NCBI GenBank assembly: GCA_001179505.1
Contig: CDMY01000403.1
Location: forward strand, 4,711-68,710
Direction of reading: 5' to 3'
Length of the DNA: 64,000 nt
Source: Vitrella brassicaformis
Lineage: Eukaryota; Sar; Vitrellaceae
Part shown: positions 58,683 through 64,000 of the stretch, piece by piece
Layout: every line of letters begins with the position of its first letter
Numbering within the stretch: the stretch's first letter is position 1
Translations under genes and position numbers: made by a program
The notes under the pieces: generated by a model
The model's database searches: none
What the model was told of the DNA's origin: nothing
Seen by the model: only the letters and a program-made list of their open reading frames with translations

Positions 58683-61600
58683 GTTGAGTGAGTGATAGGT
58701 AGATATCTAGAGCGTGTGGCTGGCTGGCTCCCTCATGTAGGGGAAGGGAGGGAGGTGTGTGTAAGGGCGGAGGGAGGGGGCGAGCGAACGAGTACCGAGC
58801 GAAGGGCTCTGGTGCTCCTTTACTTGTTTGCTCGTTGGCTGGTCGGTTGATTGATTGATTCGTGATAAATGAGTGGTTGAGTGAGTGCTGTGATGAGTGC
58901 GCCGCTTTTTTCGCGTGCAGATGAGAGACAGACAGTGCGCGCATAATGGCGTTCGGTGTGTGCTGGTTGGTGTGGTCGGTGTCCTGTGGTCTTTCTGTTG
59001 TGGTGTGGCAGGCAGCCTGTGTGTGATAACGATACCATACCCCTCACACAAAAAAGACAGAAGAAACCAAAGAAAGAAAGAAAGTGGCTGGCCTGGTTGG
59101 TTGACGTTTTTTGGACGCAAGAATGAACGTCTGTATGTCTGCCTGCCTGCCTGTCTGTCTGCCTGTCTGCCTGTGAGGGAGTGAGCAGTGTCCGTGACTC
59201 GACCTGTGTATGTATCTCTGTCTGTCTCCAGTCGGGGCGGCCAACTTAGGGGATATGCACGGTGCAGAACACTCAGGGATACGTACGGACTCATGTGCTG
59301 TGCACCGTGTCCCAGTGTGTTCTGTACCGTGTCCCAGAAGCTGGCCGCCCCGCCGTACTCGCCCATCATGCATCTGTGTCTGCCTCTTGTGTATGTCCCG
59401 CCCTTGTCTCTTTTTTGGCCTCTTCGAAGGCATCTGTCTGTCTGTCTGTCTGTTGTATTGAATTAGGTGAGGCGTGTAGGCAAGCTAGAGAGAGACACAC
59501 TACTTACTTAGTCAAGACAGAGAGAAGGAGAGCCAGAGAGGCAGGGCGAGGCAGGAGATGGACGGACGCTTACGCATTTTTGCATCCATCGTCAGTTCCT
59601 GCCTGCCTGCCTGCCTGTCTGTCTATCTGTCTGTCTGTGAGGCGATGGGCCGTCGTATTGCCACCGTATCAGCCAGCCCACCTGCATCCCTCCCACCCTC
59701 CCACCCTCCCTCCCTCCCTCCCTTGTTGTCGTGGGTGGCATGTCCCATGGTGAAGTGCCGTCACGTCACACCGACTGACGGGCCGGTGATTCATCATTCC
59801 AGGCCGCCTGACATGACACGCCTCACGTGGGGCTGGGCTGCACCGATGGATACGATGAATGACGTGGGCAGGGAGGGAGGGAGGGAGGGACGGAGTCGCT
59901 GTTGCTGTGAGTGCAGCTAATGAATGAATGGCCGGCCATCCATCCATCCATCCATTTTTGATGAAAGGGCAAAGGCAAACAGAGGGAGAAAGCAGGCAGG
60001 GCAGGTGCATGACATGATCGATGGATCCGTACGAGGGCCCGGGGGCGCAACCAACCAGAGGGGAATGTGCTGATTGATGCTTTTTGCCGTCCGTCTCGTG
60101 TTGCGTTGCGCCCCCTCCCATCCCGTCCACGCCTCCAGTCCATCCACAAGAGAGAGAGAGAGAATTCGTGTGTGCAGGCAGGCAGGCAGGCACGCACGCA
60201 CGCACATAGCGACTGGCAACTTTTTCGTATTGCTGGTTGGTTGGTTGGTTCGTGTCACTCTTGTGGCCTGACCCTTATCACTCTCCCTCCCTCCCTCCCG
60301 CCTGTATTGCATGCTTGTCCGACCTTTTTCTGCATCTTATCCGCAGTCTCTCTCTCCCTGGCTGTGCAGTGCACACACACAAACACCTTGGGGATGTTTT
60401 TTCTTTGGTGGCTGGCTGGCTGGGTGATTGGATGGATGGATGGATGGGCGGATGGGTGCGAGAGATGGCGAGCAGGCAGAAACGGACGGAGGGAGGGAGG
60501 GAGGGGTGGAGGGGAAGCCGACTTTTTCCCGTCTGTCTGTCTGGTTGCCTAAGGCTGCTGTTTGTCTGAGAAACAGTGTGTGTGTGTCTGTGTCTGTGTC
60601 TGTCTGGAGAGCAAAGCAACGAGGTGGATTTTTGCCCATGTGTATTCTCGTCTGTCTGTCTGTCTGTCCCATTGAAAGCTGCCTAACGGCACCCCACGTC
60701 TCGTCTGCTTCTCTTCCCTCTCTCTCTCTCTGAGTCTTTGTATGTGTGTACTTTTTGGGGGTCTATTTGTCCGTTCCTGCCCAGCCTCCCTCCCTCCCTC
60801 CCTCCCTCCCCCCCCCGTAACTCGCCCACTGCAACGAACCACGACCGCAGTATTCCCGTCGGTCCACACGGCCAGCCGCCCGGCTCATTCATCGCAGCAC
60901 AAGAGCCAGTCAGCCAGCCTGGCCACTCGGAGTTTTTTCCCCTCTGAGACGACGACTGACTGCCAGTGGAATGGCTGGCTCTTTCTCACCTCCGCGTGGC
61001 GTTCGTTGTTTTTTCCTTTTTATTCCATTGATCTGCTCCATTCCATTCATCGATGCGTTGGGTTCCTGTCGGCCTGTGTGTCTGCCTGCCGTGTGGTTTT
61101 GATTTCATCCCTCCCTCCATCCATCCGGCTGTTCATCGTTCCAAGTGTCTATCCACTTTTTCTGCTTTTGTGCTGGTCGTGAAAGAGAGACAGAGAGAGA
61201 GAGATGTGTGTGGTGATGACCTGACCCATCAATCGTGTACGCCCTGCCCTGCCCTGCCTGCCCTTCTGGCTGCCTGCCCCTTTCTCTCTGTGAGCGAGCG
61301 TGTGTGTACTCGGTGCTAGCTGTCTGTCTGTCTGTCTGTCCCTGTGTGTGTGCAGTGGCATACAATCGTACCACACAGAGAGCATTGAAACCTGTTGGAG
61401 TGCCATCTATCGTGTGGTACACGGCGGGAGGGAGGGAGGGAGGGAGGGAGGGAGTGCAGAGGCGGGGCTTTCTTTATGTACCTGCTGGCTGACTGACCTG
61501 ATGCAGCTGTCGTGTTCGTAAGTGTGGCACGATGGATGTGAGAGACTTTTGTGCTGTGTGTGCGTCCCTGAGGCGTCTGTCTGATGTGTTGTTATGTGTT

Positions 61601-62698
61601 GTGTGGTGTTGTGTGTGGTGTTTGTGTGCACATGATGACTGACTGACAATAATCGCAGTGCGAGCGATGGATGGATGCTGGTGAGTGACTGTGGTGACTG
61701 AGTGAGTGAGCAAACCTATTACTGACTGACTGGCCTGAAAACTCTCAAGCAAACCGAATGGTTGATCCGATCAGCCGACGGCACGCACGGCTGTGAGGAA
61801 AAAATTCAATTGCATGTATATATGTGTGTGTGCGTCCATCCGCACCAACACCACAGCGGAGCATTTGGCCCCACCACCCCTCCCTCCGTCTGTGCGCTGG
61901 GCGCAGAGACACCTGGGGCGGGCAGCATATGGGCGCATAGTGAGTGATACACAGAAAGACTGACTGCTTCGGTCGGTGTGTTTGGTGTCCCTCCCGTCTG
62001 TGTGGATCGGCCGAATCTCCCCTTGTCACGCACGTCGGCCATCTGTGTGTGAAGACACACAGACGGCCGGCGTCCACGACAAGCAAGAGAATCGATCCCA
62101 CATCGACATGGGCACAGGCATACACACGAAGAACGACCGCACCGCACAGAGACAGACAGACATTCATCGCGGGGTCCAGTCCACAAACGCCCCCCTCCCC
62201 ATAAGCATCTCATCTCATCTGTGCGTTCCCCGGCCACCAGCGGCAGACACACACACGGACAGGCGAGAGAAAGGGGAGGAAGGGGAGCTGGGTACGTACG
62301 TACGAACACATACACATCAACGCCAGCCACGCCCCCAGGCACGTGTGTCGTGGGTGGGTGGGGTGCACCCCATTTCCCTTTCAAACGACCGAGGGAGGGA
62401 GGAAGGGAGGGAGGGAGGGAGATAGGCAGACAGACAGACAGGCACGGACAGACACACATCCGCGCGAACGTCAGTCACTCCGAACACTCGTCCACGAGAC
62501 ACGTATAAACCAGCCAGACAGTCAGAAACAGAGAGAGAGGGAGACGTCAGTCAGTGTACAGGCAGACCCGCCCTCCCCTCCCTTAGAATCCCTCCCCTCC
62601 CTCCCTCCCTCCCTCCCCCACACACACGTGTGTACCCTTACATACACATACATATGTCGTGTGTGTGGTGTGGTGTGGGTATGGGATCGTCCGTCCGT
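58683..62698. other. 4-kb repeat-rich intergenic region
   Basis: There is no frame with coding character. Microsatellites are dense: TGCC/TGTC (59140-59175, 59600-59640), TCCC (59705-59722, 60785-60810), GGGA (59873-59890, 60490-60505, 61429-61455), GATG (60430-60446), TCTG (60530-60545, 60650-60668), CAGA (62430-62442). It separates the stop codons of two convergent genes. Confidence 0.55.
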
Positions 62699-64000
62699 CT
62701 ACTCCCTGTACCACTTGCGCGCGTGAGCCGCGTAGGTCTCTGACAGACACACACACAGACACACACGGCCACACACACGAGTTCCTATCTGTCTCCTTCT
62801 CTTCTTCTCCCGCCTACGTACGTTACGTGAGTGTTCTTAATTAACATCACATAATACCTGGTGCAACCGCCTCTACGACGATGGGCATGAAGCCGTGCAG
62901 AGTACCGCAGTACTCACTGCAATCATCGATCAGATCAGTGAGTGGGTGGGCGGATGGATGGATGGATGGACAGACGCACACATCACACACATGGTATGGG
63001 TGTGTGTGTAGTGCAGTGCAGCGCACAATGTGAGTGGGTACCCACCTGCACTGTCCGTAGAAGACGCCCTCGCGCTGGATGAAGGTGTGGATCTTGTGCA
63101 GACGGCCGGGGGTGGCGTCGGCCTTGATGCCCAGCGATGGCACGGCCCTGCATACAAACAAACAAACACACGCACACCACACTCAGGCGGGCGCATGCAG
63201 ATGTCAGACAGATGTGTGCGTGTGTCCCTCCCCCAGTGGCTGGCTGGCTGGCTCACCAGCTGTGAATGACGTCGGTGCCCGTGATGAGGAAGCGGATGTG
63301 TGTGCGCGTCGGCAACGTCAGGCGCTTGTCCACCTCCAGCTGACGCAACATACCTACACAACACGCGCACATCACATCACATCACATCACATACTCAATC
63401 AAAAGAATCCATACATGTCCGTTCCGGTGTGGTGTTGTGTGGGGTGTGTTGGAGCCACAATGGTTGGTATGGTTGGTACCTACCGGGTTTGAGGTCTTCG
63501 TCAACGACCATATTGCTCTGGAAGACGTAATAGGTCGGGATCTCCGCACCGTCCAAATACTACACACACAACACACCACACCACACACACAGGGAGCATA
63601 CATACATTTCATGATCATGACATGTCATGTCATGATACACGCGAGCCCTCTGCTCTGCTCTGCTGTGTGTGTGTGTGTGTGTGTATGGGTGGGTGGGTGC
63701 GTGTGTGTCCCTCCCTCCCTACCTCCCTCCCTACCTTTTGCGGCGTGGGGTAGTCTTCGGGTTTGACGTCCTTGAGCTTGGGCTTGTACTCCGGCACACT
63801 CAGCGACAAATCTGCAGACACATACATGGACAGTCAGTACACACACCAAAAACCACAATAAAACAAACGCGATTGATAGAGATGCACACGCTGCGCCTAT
63901 GCGATGCGATGCGATGCGTCACGTCTGTCTGCCTGTCCTCTCCCTCTCCCTCCCTCCCTGACCTTGATCAACACTTTTGGCCTCGAGCGTCTCCATCTTG
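62699..64000 (-). CDS. cox2b: Nuclear-encoded cytochrome c oxidase subunit 2, CuA-domain part (5' end beyond window)
   Basis: Exons 63963-64000 (partial), 63735-63811, 63484-63559, 63257-63353, 63046-63147, 62858-62916, 62699-62739, all in phase. The sequence reads ...[79 protein letters not shown], ending AHARKWYRE. All CuA ligands are present (His in IHSW; Cys, Glu, Cys, His and Met in [12 protein letters not shown]). Alveolates and some green algae carry cox2 in the nucleus as two separate genes; this is the C-terminal piece. Whether the transmembrane half is encoded in the same gene cannot be seen because the gene runs off the window. It acts in mitochondrial complex IV, receiving electrons from cytochrome c. 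Confidence 0.92.

Noticed and set aside
59140-59175. Regular short tandem repeats considered as a CRISPR-like array
   Set aside because: Unit length is 4 bp without spacers, in a eukaryotic nuclear genome; these are microsatellites.
58683-62698. Frames of 100-217 codons in the intergenic repeat region
   Set aside because: Composition follows GGGA, TCTG and CATC repeats, and no motif or exon series could be built.

Overview
The window is nuclear DNA of a eukaryote, most likely a photosynthetic alveolate of the chromerid type. That is inference; no species can be proven from the sequence. The grounds are: many short introns (mostly 55-150 bp) with GT-AG ends and CA/TG repeats; proteins for a red-algal-type secondary plastid (signal peptide plus transit-like leader with Phe after the predicted cleavage site); a nuclear gene for the CuA domain of cytochrome oxidase subunit 2; a PKA regulatory subunit; and a plant-type TTTAGGG telomere motif. 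Intergenic DNA is dominated by CA/TG, CAGA/TCTG, CATC/GATG and GGGA/TCCC simple repeats.

Layout. 1-1377: 3' part of a HAD-like hydrolase gene (+). 3431-7316 (-): secreted PhoX-type (DUF839) phosphatase, 23 exons, 614 aa. 7556-8285 (+): small BTB/T1-domain protein whose stop codon lies in a perfect 13-bp hairpin. 8685-8756: tRNA-Cys(GCA). 9997-11304 (-): triose-phosphate/nucleotide-sugar-type transporter. 11449-14605 (+): secreted arylsulfotransferase-like protein with a Cys-rich tail. 15577-16264 (-): unknown basic protein. 16324-19351 (+): divergent kinase-like gene.

19408-23898 is a repeat cluster around a 300-N gap. It holds a three-exon gene for a 184-aa signal-peptide/coiled-coil/two-TM protein (two identical copies either side of the gap, one diverged copy, one stub) and a small divergent secreted-peptide gene. 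24142-28194 (+): 1278-aa putative plastid helical-repeat protein. 28390-30430 is a graveyard: a frameshifted ATPase-like fragment and a truncated copy of the HAD gene found at position 1.

30758-31545 (-): peptidyl-tRNA hydrolase 2. 32506-36678 (-): the most striking locus, 22 phase-consistent exons joining a plastid leader, sedoheptulose-1,7-bisphosphatase and IspH (HMBPP reductase) in one 759-codon frame, linking the Calvin cycle to plastid isoprenoid synthesis. 36784-40758 (+): RCC1-like/AT-hook/chromodomain protein. 42214-47135 (-): Patched/RND-type sterol-sensing membrane protein. 47518-51048 (+): long coiled-coil protein. 52369-54875 (-): PKA regulatory subunit. 55561-58682 (+): triple CCCH zinc-finger protein. 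58683-62698: repeat-rich intergenic DNA. 62699-64000 (-): C-terminal half of cytochrome c oxidase subunit 2, running off the window.

Most genes sit in head-to-head pairs with 100-700 bp between start codons. Exon boundaries were derived by hand from splice signals, reading phase and family resemblance; no alignment or search was run.
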